NCBI GenBank assembly: GCA_032095175.1 | Contig: DAMCZI010000021.1 | Location: forward strand, 1-64,000 | Reading direction: 5' to 3' | DNA: 64,000 bases | Origin: DAMCZI01 sp032095175 | GTDB lineage: Bacteria > Bacillota > Clostridia > Clostridiales > Caloramatoraceae | Part shown: positions 8,224-16,684 of the stretch, piece after piece | Layout of the letters: each line of letters begins with the position of its first letter | Position numbering within the stretch: position 1 is the stretch's first letter | The notes under the pieces: model-generated | What the model saw: only the letters and a program-made list of their open reading frames with translations | Told to the model about the DNA's origin: nothing | Database searches by the model: none | Program-made: the position numbers and the translations under genes

Positions 8224-8583
8224 TTATCCCTCCATTACAGCAGTTGCCACTGCATATTCCCTGCAGTGGGAAATTGATAAAAATATTGATTTTACTCCCA
8301 TAGAGTCGGCAATCTCCTTTGCCCTGTCGTGAAGTACAACCCCAGGCACAGAATTTATCTTAACAACCTCAACATCCTTCCATTTCAAACCTGAAAAGCC
8401 AGTTCCCAGTGCCTTTACAACCGCTTCCTTTGCACAAAAATATCCTGCAGCACTTTCTGCTGGTTTGTTTTTTATATACTCCTGTTCTCCTTCATTAAAA
8501 AATCTTTCAATAAATTCATTTTTATCAAGAAGTTTTTCAACTCTTTTAATCTCTATTATATCTGTACCTATTCCTATTACCAT
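8224..8583 (-). CDS. acpS: Holo-[acyl-carrier-protein] synthase
   Basis: 119-residue phosphopantetheinyl transferase that activates acyl carrier protein with the 4'-phosphopantetheine arm of CoA. The magnesium-binding Asp8 is in MVIGIGTDIIEIKRV and the second signature is FCAKEAVVKALGTGF. I start at 8583, since this matches the family N-terminus exactly; an upstream in-frame codon would add 12 residues not found in the family. It is translationally close to nnr (gap of two bases). The carrier-like protein encoded at 33469 could be an additional client, but that is speculation. Confidence 0.95.
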   Translation of the reverse strand: MVIGIGTDIIEIKRVEKLLDKNEFIERFFNEGEQEYIKNKPAESAAGYFCAKEAVVKALGTGFSGLKWKDVEVVKINSVPGVVLHDRAKEIADSMGVKSIFLSISHCREYAVATAVMEG

Positions 8584-8624
8584 CAATATCACTGCCTTTC
8601 TAATACAAAAATATATCATAAAAA

Positions 8625-8654
8625 CAAAGAGGTCAATGATTATTGACCTCTTTG
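8625..8654 (-). terminator. Rho-independent terminator
   Basis: Perfect 13-bp stem CAAAGAGGTCAAT/ATTGACCTCTTTG with a 4-base loop, followed on the minus strand by five T residues. It ends the transcript of the 30-residue membrane peptide gene at 8679 and insulates acpS. Confidence 0.9.
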
Positions 8655-8678
8655 ATAAACTTCTCTATAAATATATTA

Positions 8679-8771
8679 TTAACCTATTATTCTTCCTATG
8701 ATTCCATCAACAACCAGCGCTGCAACCGCCGCACATGTAAAAATAAGAAGTACCCTATTTATTATCTTCAT
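8679..8771 (-). CDS. Predicted 30-residue membrane peptide
   Basis: Short gene with a strong ribosome binding site (GGAGGGGTTGGAA before ATG) and a strong terminator right after it. The peptide begins MKIINRVLLIFTCAAVAALV and ends VDGIIGRIIG: one membrane-spanning helix with a basic N-terminus and a short amphipathic tail. It is below the size usually annotated. A TTCGACAA (Spo0A-box-like) site lies about 57 bases upstream of the ATG, though such an octamer can occur by chance. Function unknown. The case for a real gene rests on the start signal and the terminator. Confidence 0.65.
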   Translation of the reverse strand: MKIINRVLLIFTCAAVAALVVDGIIGRIIG

Positions 8772-8836
8772 TTCCAACCCCTCCTATAATATAAGACAGT
8801 TGGAAATAAGAAAAGTTTCAAAAAGAATTCGACAAA

Positions 8837-9208
8837 TTATGCAAGTATTGAAGCCTTTAGTATGCTCTTTGCTTCATTATCAAAATCTTCTACCCAATAA
8901 TCAGCATACGCCCCAATAACATCTATTAGGTGAACTGGAGAAACAGAATTGATTCTCAAAAGTTCTATTAGCTCCATAACCCTATTTTTAATTGAGCTTA
9001 CACAACCGATTGAATCGCCATCTATACTGACGATTTTACCATCATTTATTTCCTCGGAAATAGTTTCGATTCCATAGGAGGGAATTTTAATATACTCCCC
9101 TTCTACTTCTACGTTTACCGTACCTTCTAGAAGAAAATATCTGTATGTATACCTTTTGTTCTCACATCCTGTAACCTGGCACGAACATATTTCAGTTTTA
9201 TTATACAT
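8837..9208 (-). CDS. Conserved hypothetical protein, DUF6514-like
   Basis: 123-residue soluble protein starting MYNKTEICSCQVTGCENKRY. It looks two-part: an N-terminal beta-rich segment (about 1-70, with EGTVNVEVEGEYIKIPSYGIE) and a C-terminal helical part (about 72-123, RVMELIELLRINSVSP then DVIGAYADYWVEDF). The organisation resembles small clostridial DUF6514 proteins, although I assign this from memory of the pattern. A GGGAGGGG site precedes the ATG. No operon partner is obvious. The 259 bases upstream contain no other gene; there is one TTGTCGAA octamer at 9393-9400. Confidence 0.65.
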   Translation of the reverse strand: MYNKTEICSCQVTGCENKRYTYRYFLLEGTVNVEVEGEYIKIPSYGIETISEEINDGKIVSIDGDSIGCVSSIKNRVMELIELLRINSVSPVHLIDVIGAYADYWVEDFDNEAKSILKASILA

Positions 9209-9421
9209 ACTACCCCTCCCTTTTGTATTATTTTATCACTTTTAAAAAGAGCATTTTGTTGTAATATGACATGTACCAATAAGAACTTGTCCCTTCGATA
9301 CGACACTTTAATTAATGTTTTTCTAATTATTTTTTCATTATATCCAGAGCTTTCCATATATATGTTATATGTTTCCATTTAGTTAATATTTATTGTCGAA
9401 GGAAACAATTATTTGTTAATA

Positions 9422-9463
9422 AAAAAATGATCTCCAACTATATAATAGTGAAGACCATTTTTT
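9422..9463 (-). terminator. Terminator after proC
   Basis: On the minus strand AAATGGTCTTCA pairs (with G-U pairs) with TTGGAGATCATTT, followed by a T-run. It starts a few bases past the proC stop and closes the hydroxyproline operon. Confidence 0.75.
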
Positions 9464-9467
9464 AAAG

Positions 9468-10280
9468 TTATCTGCTGCTCATTTCCTTTGATTTCTCCAT
9501 GCACCTTACTATTGCCTCAATTACTGCAGCTCTTAAGCCCTTCTCTTCAAAGGTTCTAACCGCTTCAATTGTTGTTCCCGCTGGAGAACATACCATATCC
9601 TTCAATTCTCCAGGATGCATACCTGTCTCAATTACCATCTTCGCTGAGCCAAGAACTGCCTGGGCTGCAAACTGGTAAGCCTTATCCCTTGCCATTCCAC
9701 CAAGAACAGCTGCATCTGCCATGGCTTCGATAAACATAAATACATATGCAGGTGATGATCCACTTATTCCTATAACACTGTCAATAAGATGCTCAGGTAT
9801 AATCTCTGCTTTTCCAAAGCTCTCAAATATAGACTTAATATCATTTACCTCTTCAGGAGTAACATTCTTGTTTGGACAGAGTGCAGACATTCCTTCTCCA
9901 ACAAGTGCTGGTGTATTTGGCATTGCTCTAACAAGCTTGATATTCTCTCCTAAAACCTTCTCTACATCTTCAATGGATTTTCCTGCTGCAATTGATACTA
10001 CAATTTTGTCCTCTGTTATATAGTTCTTGATACTCTCCATAACAACATTATATACATTAGGCTTTACTGATAGAAATATTATATCAGCCTTTTTCGCAAG
10101 TTCACCAGAATCTGTTGTAGTTTGTACACCAAATTCATCCTTTATTGCATTTAGCCTTTCTTGGGAAATATCACAAATTATAACCTTTGATGGTTCAATT
10201 AATTTTGATTTTATTATTCCCCCCATCATTGCCTTTCCCATATTCCCTGAGCCGATAAAACCTATTGTCTTATTCATCAT
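9468..10280 (-). CDS. proC: Pyrroline-5-carboxylate reductase
   Basis: About 270 residues. The Rossmann fingerprint GFIGSGNMGKAM is at the N-terminus, followed by FLSVKP, the NADPH-domain segment SIAAGKSIEDVE, RAMPNTPALVGEG, and the C-terminal dimerisation signature SPAGTTIEAVRTFEEKGLR. The enzyme reduces (S)-1-pyrroline-5-carboxylate to L-proline. It starts at 10280 (ATGATG after GGGGGT), only 13 bases behind hypD. That position makes it the second step of hydroxyproline use: HypD makes the P5C that ProC reduces. In amino-acid fermenters the proline can then enter Stickland reduction. Confidence 0.96.
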   Translation of the reverse strand: MMNKTIGFIGSGNMGKAMMGGIIKSKLIEPSKVIICDISQERLNAIKDEFGVQTTTDSGELAKKADIIFLSVKPNVYNVVMESIKNYITEDKIVVSIAAGKSIEDVEKVLGENIKLVRAMPNTPALVGEGMSALCPNKNVTPEEVNDIKSIFESFGKAEIIPEHLIDSVIGISGSSPAYVFMFIEAMADAAVLGGMARDKAYQFAAQAVLGSAKMVIETGMHPGELKDMVCSPAGTTIEAVRTFEEKGLRAAVIEAIVRCMEKSKEMSSR

Positions 10281-10293
10281 AAGTACCCCCAAT

Positions 10294-12666
10294 TTAATTA
10301 AATTTTTGTTCTGTTCTTTCTATTATTTCATCTTGTAATGGCTTACTTAAATTGTTGAAATGATCACTATATCCAGCAACCCTTACTATAAGATCGCTAT
10401 ACTCCTCAGGATGCATTTGTGCATCTATAAGAGTTTTTCTATCTATAACATTAAACTGAATATGATGTCCATCCATTGTGAAATATGCTCTAATAAGAGC
10501 AGCCAGGTTTTCAAGTCCCTGTTCCCCTGCTAAAACTGAAGGTGTAAATTTTTGATTTAAAAGGGTTCCTCCTGTCTTTAAATGATCCATCTTTGAACAG
10601 GATTTTATTACCGAAGTTGGTCCATTAGTATCTGCACCCTTTTCTGGAGAAATTCCCTCTGATAAAGGTTTATTAGCCAATCTTCCATTGGGACTTGCCC
10701 CCATAACCTCTCCAAAATATACATGGCAGGTGGTTGGAAGCATGTCGATTCTATAGCTTCCACCCTTCATATTAGGTCTTCCAGTTACCTCATTATAAAA
10801 GGCGTCAAATGCCTCTCTCATTATCTTATCAGCATAGTCATCATCATTACCATACTTTGGTGTTCTATTAAGAACCATGTTTCTAATATATTCAAAACCT
10901 TCAAAGTTATTGTTTAGTGCCTCCATGAGCTCCTTCATTGTGAATTTTTTTTCATTATAAACATTATATTTAATTGAAGCCAATGAATCAGTTATGGTTC
11001 CAATACCAACACCTTGAATATAATTGGTATTGTATCTTGCTCCACCTGCATTGTAATCCATCCCCTTTGATATACAATCATCAACAAGTACAGATAAAAG
11101 TGGAGCAGGCATATGCTTTGCATAGATCCTTTCTATTATATTATTTCCTTTAATCTTTATATCAATGAAATGTTTCATTTGCTTCTTGTATGCATCAAAA
11201 AGCTCCTCATAGGTCTTAAAATCCTCGAAGCCTCCAAGCTTTAATCCAAGCTGCTTTTTTGAAATTGGGTCATAGCCATTGTTCAGCGTTATTTCCAGTA
11301 TCTTCGGTAAGTTAAAATATCCTGTTAAGATATATGCCTCCGTTCCAAAGGCTCCTGTTTCAACACATCCACTTGTTCCGCCTCGTCTTGCATCCTCAAT
11401 GGATTTTCCTGCATTAACAAGCTCAGAAACTATTGCATCAGTATTATAGAAGGCTGGTTGTCCCCATCCCTTTCTTGATACCTCACAGGCTTTAATGATG
11501 AATTTGTGCGGTGTTTTTTTACTTATTTGAACATTGGAGCTTGGTTGAAGAAGCTTCATTTCATCCATAACCTCTAATATTAGATAACTGACATCATTTA
11601 CTCCATCCTGACCCTCTTCATTAATTCCTCCAGTATTGATATTGGCAAAATCAGTGTATGTGCTGCTTTCCTTAAGTGTTATTCCAACCTTTGGAGGTGC
11701 TGGTTGGTTGTTAAACTTTACCCAAAAACACTCTAATAGCTCCTTTGCACTGTCCCTTGTTAGTATTCCTTCATTTATTTCTCTTTCATAGAATGGATTC
11801 AAATGCTGATCCAATCTACCTGGGCTGTATGCATCCCAATTATTAAGCTCATTGGTTACTCCAACATGGACAAACCAGTACATTTGAAGTGCCTGGTGGA
11901 AGGTCCTTGGTGCATGGGCTGGAACCACTTCACAGTTCTCTGCTATTAAAAGAAGTTCCTTTCTCCTCGCAACATCCTTTTCCTTTTCCGCCATTTCAAT
12001 CGCAAGCTCTTTATATCTTTTTCCATATATGATCATTGCGTCGCAGCATATATCCATACCTTGAAGTTCAGCCTTTTTATCATACGCATTGGGATCCTTT
12101 TCAAAATCCAGCTTATCAATTGCTGCTTTTATATCCTTTTTGAAATCTAAAAATCCTTTTTTATACATCTTTCCATCTGCAACTGTATGTCCTGGCGCTC
12201 TTTGTTCCATAAACTCTGTGAATATACCATTTTCATAGCAATCAATCCATTCCTTAGGCATATGGTCAAATATCTTTTTTCTAAGAGACCTCTTTTTCCA
12301 GAAAGGTATTATTCTATCCTTTTGAATTCTTCTAACCTCATCATTCACCTTAAAGGATATCTTTTCTCTGGAGTTCATTATCTCTAAATCATCCATGTTG
12401 TGGCAGCATAGCTCTGGAAATGTAGGTGCACTCTGAGGGCATTCACCCTTTTCTCCAACTATAAGCTCCCCGTCATTAATACAAAGCTTTCTATTCTCCA
12501 TTAAATGCTTAAAAGCTAAAGCTCTAAGCACTGGAGTTTCTACTGTTCCCTCATACTTCTCATAGGCTTCAGTTATAATTCTTGCCCTTTCAATAGATAT
12601 GCTTGGCTCAGTAGAGAGGCTCTGTTTTCTAAGTTTTTTTATTCTCTCATTCATACCCCTTTCCAT
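10294..12666 (-). CDS. hypD: trans-4-hydroxy-L-proline dehydratase (glycyl radical enzyme)
   Basis: 790-residue glycyl radical enzyme, anaerobic and cytoplasmic. With the start at 12666 (GGGGG seven bases before), the thiyl Cys434 and Glu436 fall in GGTSGCVETG and the radical Gly765 in RVAGYSDHF. His160, Asp278, Ser334, Phe340, Tyr450 and Thr645 also land at the positions I recall for the active site of C. difficile HypD. This numbering match, plus proC immediately downstream, separates it from glycerol, choline and propanediol GREs. It removes water from trans-4-hydroxyproline to give pyrroline-5-carboxylate. The activase gene ends two bases upstream. The name clashes with the unrelated hydrogenase maturation hypD. 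Confidence 0.93.
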   Translation of the reverse strand: MERGMNERIKKLRKQSLSTEPSISIERARIITEAYEKYEGTVETPVLRALAFKHLMENRKLCINDGELIVGEKGECPQSAPTFPELCCHNMDDLEIMNSREKISFKVNDEVRRIQKDRIIPFWKKRSLRKKIFDHMPKEWIDCYENGIFTEFMEQRAPGHTVADGKMYKKGFLDFKKDIKAAIDKLDFEKDPNAYDKKAELQGMDICCDAMIIYGKRYKELAIEMAEKEKDVARRKELLLIAENCEVVPAHAPRTFHQALQMYWFVHVGVTNELNNWDAYSPGRLDQHLNPFYEREINEGILTRDSAKELLECFWVKFNNQPAPPKVGITLKESSTYTDFANINTGGINEEGQDGVNDVSYLILEVMDEMKLLQPSSNVQISKKTPHKFIIKACEVSRKGWGQPAFYNTDAIVSELVNAGKSIEDARRGGTSGCVETGAFGTEAYILTGYFNLPKILEITLNNGYDPISKKQLGLKLGGFEDFKTYEELFDAYKKQMKHFIDIKIKGNNIIERIYAKHMPAPLLSVLVDDCISKGMDYNAGGARYNTNYIQGVGIGTITDSLASIKYNVYNEKKFTMKELMEALNNNFEGFEYIRNMVLNRTPKYGNDDDYADKIMREAFDAFYNEVTGRPNMKGGSYRIDMLPTTCHVYFGEVMGASPNGRLANKPLSEGISPEKGADTNGPTSVIKSCSKMDHLKTGGTLLNQKFTPSVLAGEQGLENLAALIRAYFTMDGHHIQFNVIDRKTLIDAQMHPEEYSDLIVRVAGYSDHFNNLSKPLQDEIIERTEQKFN

Positions 12667-12668
12667 AT

Positions 12669-13571
12669 TCATCCCCCTATTTTTATTTTAAAATTATTTT
12701 TTTCAAATTCACCCTTTATCCACTGTATCTTATCATCTGAAGGCACTTTCATAAGCTCATTTTTGTACTCCATATCCAATTTTCTATATTTATCCCTGGC
12801 TATATCATGGTATGGAAGGAGATTTACATTATGAATATTGAGCCCCTTTATAATATCAATTGTTTCTCTTATATTTTCCTCATCTGCATTTACACCTTCT
12901 ATAAGTGGTATCCTGATATTTATCCTTGCACCATCCTTAGAAAGCCTTCTTAAGTTCCCAATTATAATGTCATTATCCACTCCAGTATACTTTCTATGTT
13001 TTTCTGAATTTGCAAGCTTTAGATCATATAAAAACATTTGGACCTTGTCCTTTATTCCTAGAAAGTTTTCATATGGAACATTCCCACAGGTATCCACCAC
13101 CACAGATATACCCTTTTCATCGCAAATATTAATCAGTTTCTCAATAAAATCAATATTTACCATTGGTTCACCGCCGGATAGCGTAACGCCTCCACCTGAT
13201 TGTTCATAAAATATCCTATCCTTTTCAATCTCCTTAATAAGTTCTTGAATGCTATATTCTTTTCCTACAATTTCCCTGGCACAGTTAATACAAAAATCAA
13301 CACATCTGCCGCACAGCTTACATCTGTTCATATCTGTGAAAATTGTTTCATTCTGTACCATAATTGCTCTCTCTGGGCAGATTTTTTGACATGTACCACA
13401 TTTTGAGCACTTATCTGAATCATGCATCATTCCTATTTTAAAGTTCTGAGTTTCAGGATTATGACACCACATGCATTTTAATGGACATCCCTTGAAAAAG
13501 ACAGTTGTTCTAATACCAGGACCATCATGTACTGAGTATCTTTGTATGTTTGTTACAATAGCCTTATTCAC
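12669..13571 (-). CDS. hypE: Glycyl radical enzyme activase for HypD (radical SAM)
   Basis: 300-residue PFL-activating-enzyme-like protein. The radical SAM cluster motif CPLKCMWC (Cys29, Cys33, Cys36) is followed by a ferredoxin-like insert with two 4Fe-4S motifs (CSKCGTCQKIC and CKLCGRCVDFC, about 55-95) typical of GRE activases other than PflA. Then come SGGEPM and DLK motifs for SAM binding. It should abstract hydrogen from Gly765 of HypD. I choose the GTG start at 13571, which has GAGGGG before it and overlaps the regulator stop by 8 bases (GTGAATAA). An in-frame ATG at 13589 is the alternative. Confidence 0.92.
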   Translation of the reverse strand: MNKAIVTNIQRYSVHDGPGIRTTVFFKGCPLKCMWCHNPETQNFKIGMMHDSDKCSKCGTCQKICPERAIMVQNETIFTDMNRCKLCGRCVDFCINCAREIVGKEYSIQELIKEIEKDRIFYEQSGGGVTLSGGEPMVNIDFIEKLINICDEKGISVVVDTCGNVPYENFLGIKDKVQMFLYDLKLANSEKHRKYTGVDNDIIIGNLRRLSKDGARINIRIPLIEGVNADEENIRETIDIIKGLNIHNVNLLPYHDIARDKYRKLDMEYKNELMKVPSDDKIQWIKGEFEKNNFKIKIGG

Positions 13572-14142
13572 TCTCAATCCCCTCTTCATTAAAGTAATTT
13601 GGAGTACTCACCTCAATAATTCGTACCATCTTGTTTGTGTAATTGGCATAATTGTGAATTACTCTGGAGTTGTAATGAGCACTATCCCCGGGATATAATT
13701 CATGTCTCTCGTCATTTATAAAAAGAGTTAAAACTCCCTCTAAAACATATAAAAATTCCTCACCCTCATGCTGATACTGGTCAAGATTTTCATCACTGTT
13801 ACTTGGTAAAATCTCAACAAGCCTTGGAGTTATTTGCTTATCATATGCATTTGGTGTAAGAAGGTAGTTGATATACTTTGCATTATCTATTCTCATTACT
13901 TCCTTCTCATAGCTTCTCATTATAGTACTCGTTCTCTTGGTCGGTTTCATAAAGAAATACGATAATTCAACATCGAGAGCATCAGCAATCTTCATTAGAG
14001 AATCTGTTGCGATGCTGGTAAGCCCCCTCTCTAGTTGTGATAAAAAACCCGTAGAAAGACTTGTCTTCTCACTCAGTTCTCGTAAGGTCATTTTTGCATT
14101 TGTTCTCAGTTCCTTAACCTTACTTCCTATATCCTCATTCAA
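13564..14142 (-). CDS. XRE-family regulator with cupin domain, first gene of the hyp operon
   Basis: 192-residue regulator. The N-terminal HTH_XRE (about 1-65) reads GSKVKELRTNAKMTLRELSE then LSTGFLSQLERGLTSI. The C-terminal cupin (about 110-185) has YQHEGEEFLYVLEGVLTLFI and GDSAHYN, a small-molecule or metal pocket. The likely start is TTG at 14142 with GAGGTG six bases before it; a GTG at 14151 is possible. Being co-transcribed with the activase (8-base overlap), it is probably the local sensor for hydroxyproline or a product, but the ligand is inferred only from context. Confidence 0.85.
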   Translation of the reverse strand: MNEDIGSKVKELRTNAKMTLRELSEKTSLSTGFLSQLERGLTSIATDSLMKIADALDVELSYFFMKPTKRTSTIMRSYEKEVMRIDNAKYINYLLTPNAYDKQITPRLVEILPSNSDENLDQYQHEGEEFLYVLEGVLTLFINDERHELYPGDSAHYNSRVIHNYANYTNKMVRIIEVSTPNYFNEEGIESE

Positions 14143-14172
14143 TCTAAACACCTCACTCTATCTTCTAATATT

Positions 14173-14201
14173 ATAATATTCCTAATTTTCATGAATGTAA
14201 A
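14173..14201 (-). promoter_or_regulatory. Predicted promoter of the hydroxyproline operon
   Basis: TTTACA (14196-14201) and TATTAT (14173-14178) are separated by exactly 17 bases on the minus strand, 31 bases before the regulator start. Upstream, GTAAA and TTTAC half-sites with AATTTC/GAAAT inside form an imperfect inverted repeat that could be an operator. Confidence 0.5.
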
Positions 14202-14251
14202 TATTTCTGTTGCATATTATGAAATTTTGTTTACATATATGAACACAACCC

Positions 14252-14322
14252 AGCGCCAAGCACATGACAAGTGGCAAGTTGGATAATCTTGGTGGTCACC
14301 AGAGTTACCCAACTTGCCACTT
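14252..14322. repeat. Hairpin related to the AGTGCCAGGC/AAGTGGCAAGTTGG family
   Basis: AAGTGGCAAGTTGG (14269-14282) pairs with CCCAACTTGCCACTT (14308-14322), and the outer part AGCGCCAAGCACATGACAAG is a diverged version of the copy at 6647. It lies in the gap between the divergent or consecutive minus-strand genes at 14142 and 14343. Confidence 0.7.
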
Positions 14323-14342
14323 TGTTATATTCCCTGTACTTT

Positions 14343-16436
14343 CTATATATTTAGGTGTTCAATCATTTCTTCAACGGAGTTTGTAGGTCGTTTACATGCA
14401 TAATTCATACATACATACGCAGTAGCCTTCCCGTTTATAGCCTCCTGCCCTGATGTATATTGAGCAATTTCATTTATTTCTTTAGTATTTTCACCTATAG
14501 GATTAAAAACAACCACTTTTTCAGGAATAAACCTGTTGTTTAGTGCTCTTATCATCTCTTCTGTATCAGAGGCAGCTTTTTTACCTGAAATAACCACCTC
14601 ATAGGTTGGTCCTAATACAAAATCAATTCCGCAAAGGAAGTGACTGTAGCCATAGGGCATCTGGCTGACTGTTCCAGAGAAAGCCTTAATCAAGCTGTGT
14701 GCCAGTTCTTCATATCTGCTTTCTCCAGTAATTCTCGAAAGCCTTATCAGATTTAAAAGTGCTGCCGAATTTCCTGATGGAACTGCCCCATCATATACTT
14801 CCTTATTCCTCATAATAAGGGCTTCTGCATCTGATGATGTAAAATAAAAACCTCCTGCTTCTTCATCCCAGAAATGTTTTATCAACTCATCCATAAGTTC
14901 TATTGCAGTTCTCAAATACTTAACCTCAAAGACAGCCTCATATAGTTCAAGCATACCCCATATTACAAAAGAATAGTCATCAACATTCCTAGGTATACTC
15001 CACTCACCATCCTTATACCTGTGCATGAGCCTTCCATTGTCATTAATACCTTTAATTATAAAATCACAGGTCTTCTTTGCCATTTCACCATATTCAGAGT
15101 TACCAAAGGCTACTGACGATTTTGCCAGCGCTGCTATAATAAGCCCATTCCAATCTGCAAGTATCTTATCATCTCTTCCTGGCCTTACTCTTTTATTTCT
15201 ATGCTCAAATAAACTTTTTTTAACCTTATTAAGTATATCCTCGATGTTTTCAAAACCCAATTCCTCACCAACTATGGAAACAGGCTTTTTCATATGAAGG
15301 ATATTTAATCCCCTTCTTTCTCCTGTTGCTTCCTCCTTAAAATTACCCTGCTCAGATAGATTGTATATTTCAATAGCAAACTTTGAATCTTCCTCCCCTA
15401 GTACTTCCTTTATCTCCTCAATTGACCACACATAGAATTTGCCTTCTTCCCCCTCGCTGTCTGCATCCTCCGCTGAATAAAATCCTCCTTCAGGTGAAAG
15501 CATATCCCTCTTCAAATATTCATATATTCTTTCAGCCATCTTTTTGTATTCTTCATTACCAGAAGCCTGATAAGCCTCTGTATATGACATAGCAATCAAA
15601 GCCTGATCATATAGCATTTTTTCGAAATGAGGCAGAAGCCATTTTGAATCTGTAGAGTATCTGTGGAATCCATACCCAACATGATCGAATATTCCACCCA
15701 TAGCCATGGAATCGAGGGTTTTTGTGACAATATCAAGCGCTTCTCTTTCCCCACTTCTTCTCCAATACCTCAGCAAAAACATTAGATTGTGGGGAGTTGG
15801 AAATTTAGGCGCCTTTCCAAATCCTCCATTAACCTTATCAAATGACCTTGAAAAATTTTTATATGCCTTCTCAAGTATTTCCCTCCCCGGCATATCACCT
15901 TCACGATCATCCCTAACCTCTTGAAGAGAATTGGTTATTCTATCTGCTGACTGAACAATATCCCTTCTATTCTTTTCCCAAAGTTCCTTAACTCTTGGAG
16001 CAAGCTCCATCATTCCCATTCTCCCATACCTACTCTCCCTTGGCAGATATGTCGCTGCAAAAAACGGTTTTTTATCCGGAGTCATAATAATAGTAAGGGG
16101 CCATCCTCCGCTTCCCGTCATCATCTGACAAACAGCCATATAAACCCCATCTATATCGGGTCTTTCCTCTCTGTCTACCTTTATGGATACAAATGTATCA
16201 TTCATAAGCTCAGCAACCCTCTCATCCTCAAAGGATTCGTGGCTCATCACATGGCACCAATGGCAAGTCGAATAGCCTATACTTAAAAAAATGGGCTTAT
16301 CTTCTGTTTTTGCTTTGTTAAAAGCCTCTTCTCCCCAAGAATACCAGTCTACAGGGTTATATGCATGCTGTAGAAGATATGGTGATTTTTCATTTATCAG
16401 CCTATTTGCCTTTTGATGCATATTCTCTTTTGGCAT
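14343..16436 (-). CDS. Thioredoxin-domain protein, YyaL/DUF255 family
   Basis: 697-residue soluble protein. The N-terminal DUF255 thioredoxin-like domain (about 1-165) carries NPVDWYSWGEEAF and the active-site-like CHWCHVM followed by FEDERVAELMN and KVDREERPDID. The rest (about 190-690) is an alpha/alpha-toroid with glycosidase-like repeats (GGIFDHVGYGFHRYSTD, WNGLIIAALAKS). It is the same family as Bacillus YyaL and animal SPATA20; the biochemical role is not established. The start at 16436 has AAGGAG nine bases upstream; 16 extra residues are possible from 16484. It appears monocistronic. Confidence 0.9.
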   Translation of the reverse strand: MPKENMHQKANRLINEKSPYLLQHAYNPVDWYSWGEEAFNKAKTEDKPIFLSIGYSTCHWCHVMSHESFEDERVAELMNDTFVSIKVDREERPDIDGVYMAVCQMMTGSGGWPLTIIMTPDKKPFFAATYLPRESRYGRMGMMELAPRVKELWEKNRRDIVQSADRITNSLQEVRDDREGDMPGREILEKAYKNFSRSFDKVNGGFGKAPKFPTPHNLMFLLRYWRRSGEREALDIVTKTLDSMAMGGIFDHVGYGFHRYSTDSKWLLPHFEKMLYDQALIAMSYTEAYQASGNEEYKKMAERIYEYLKRDMLSPEGGFYSAEDADSEGEEGKFYVWSIEEIKEVLGEEDSKFAIEIYNLSEQGNFKEEATGERRGLNILHMKKPVSIVGEELGFENIEDILNKVKKSLFEHRNKRVRPGRDDKILADWNGLIIAALAKSSVAFGNSEYGEMAKKTCDFIIKGINDNGRLMHRYKDGEWSIPRNVDDYSFVIWGMLELYEAVFEVKYLRTAIELMDELIKHFWDEEAGGFYFTSSDAEALIMRNKEVYDGAVPSGNSAALLNLIRLSRITGESRYEELAHSLIKAFSGTVSQMPYGYSHFLCGIDFVLGPTYEVVISGKKAASDTEEMIRALNNRFIPEKVVVFNPIGENTKEINEIAQYTSGQEAINGKATAYVCMNYACKRPTNSVEEMIEHLNI

Positions 16437-16647
16437 GTTATCACGCTCCTTAGTAGTTGAATAGTCAATATTGCTCCCCCACATTTCATTTTTTATCCAA
16501 TAGTTATCATCGTATTACCCCATCCTAATTTAGATGAAAAATAATGGCTACTATGGCTCCTTTCTTCTAACATTCAAATAGAGGAAGGTATTTATTAAGT
16601 AAACTCACCCTGAATTTAAGAATTACATAATTTTTATTAATATATCC

Positions 16648-16683
16648 AAAAAAGCCATGAGATATAATCTCACAGCTTTTTTT
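16648..16683 (-). terminator. Rho-independent terminator
   Basis: Minus-strand AGCTGTGAGAT/ATCTCATGGCT hairpin flanked by A and T runs, immediately past the stop of the gene at 16685. Confidence 0.85.
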
Positions 16684-16684
16684 A

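Noticed and set aside
9127..9378. Open frame of 83 codons on the minus strand overlapping the gene at 8837
   Set aside because: No ribosome site at its start, composition not protein-like, and it overlaps the better-supported gene in another frame.
9393..9400. TTGTCGAA (Spo0A box) in the gap before the gene at 8837, with others at 8828-8835 and 18812-18819
   Set aside because: About two matches to this octamer are expected by chance in 64 kb of this composition, so three are not evidence of a regulon.
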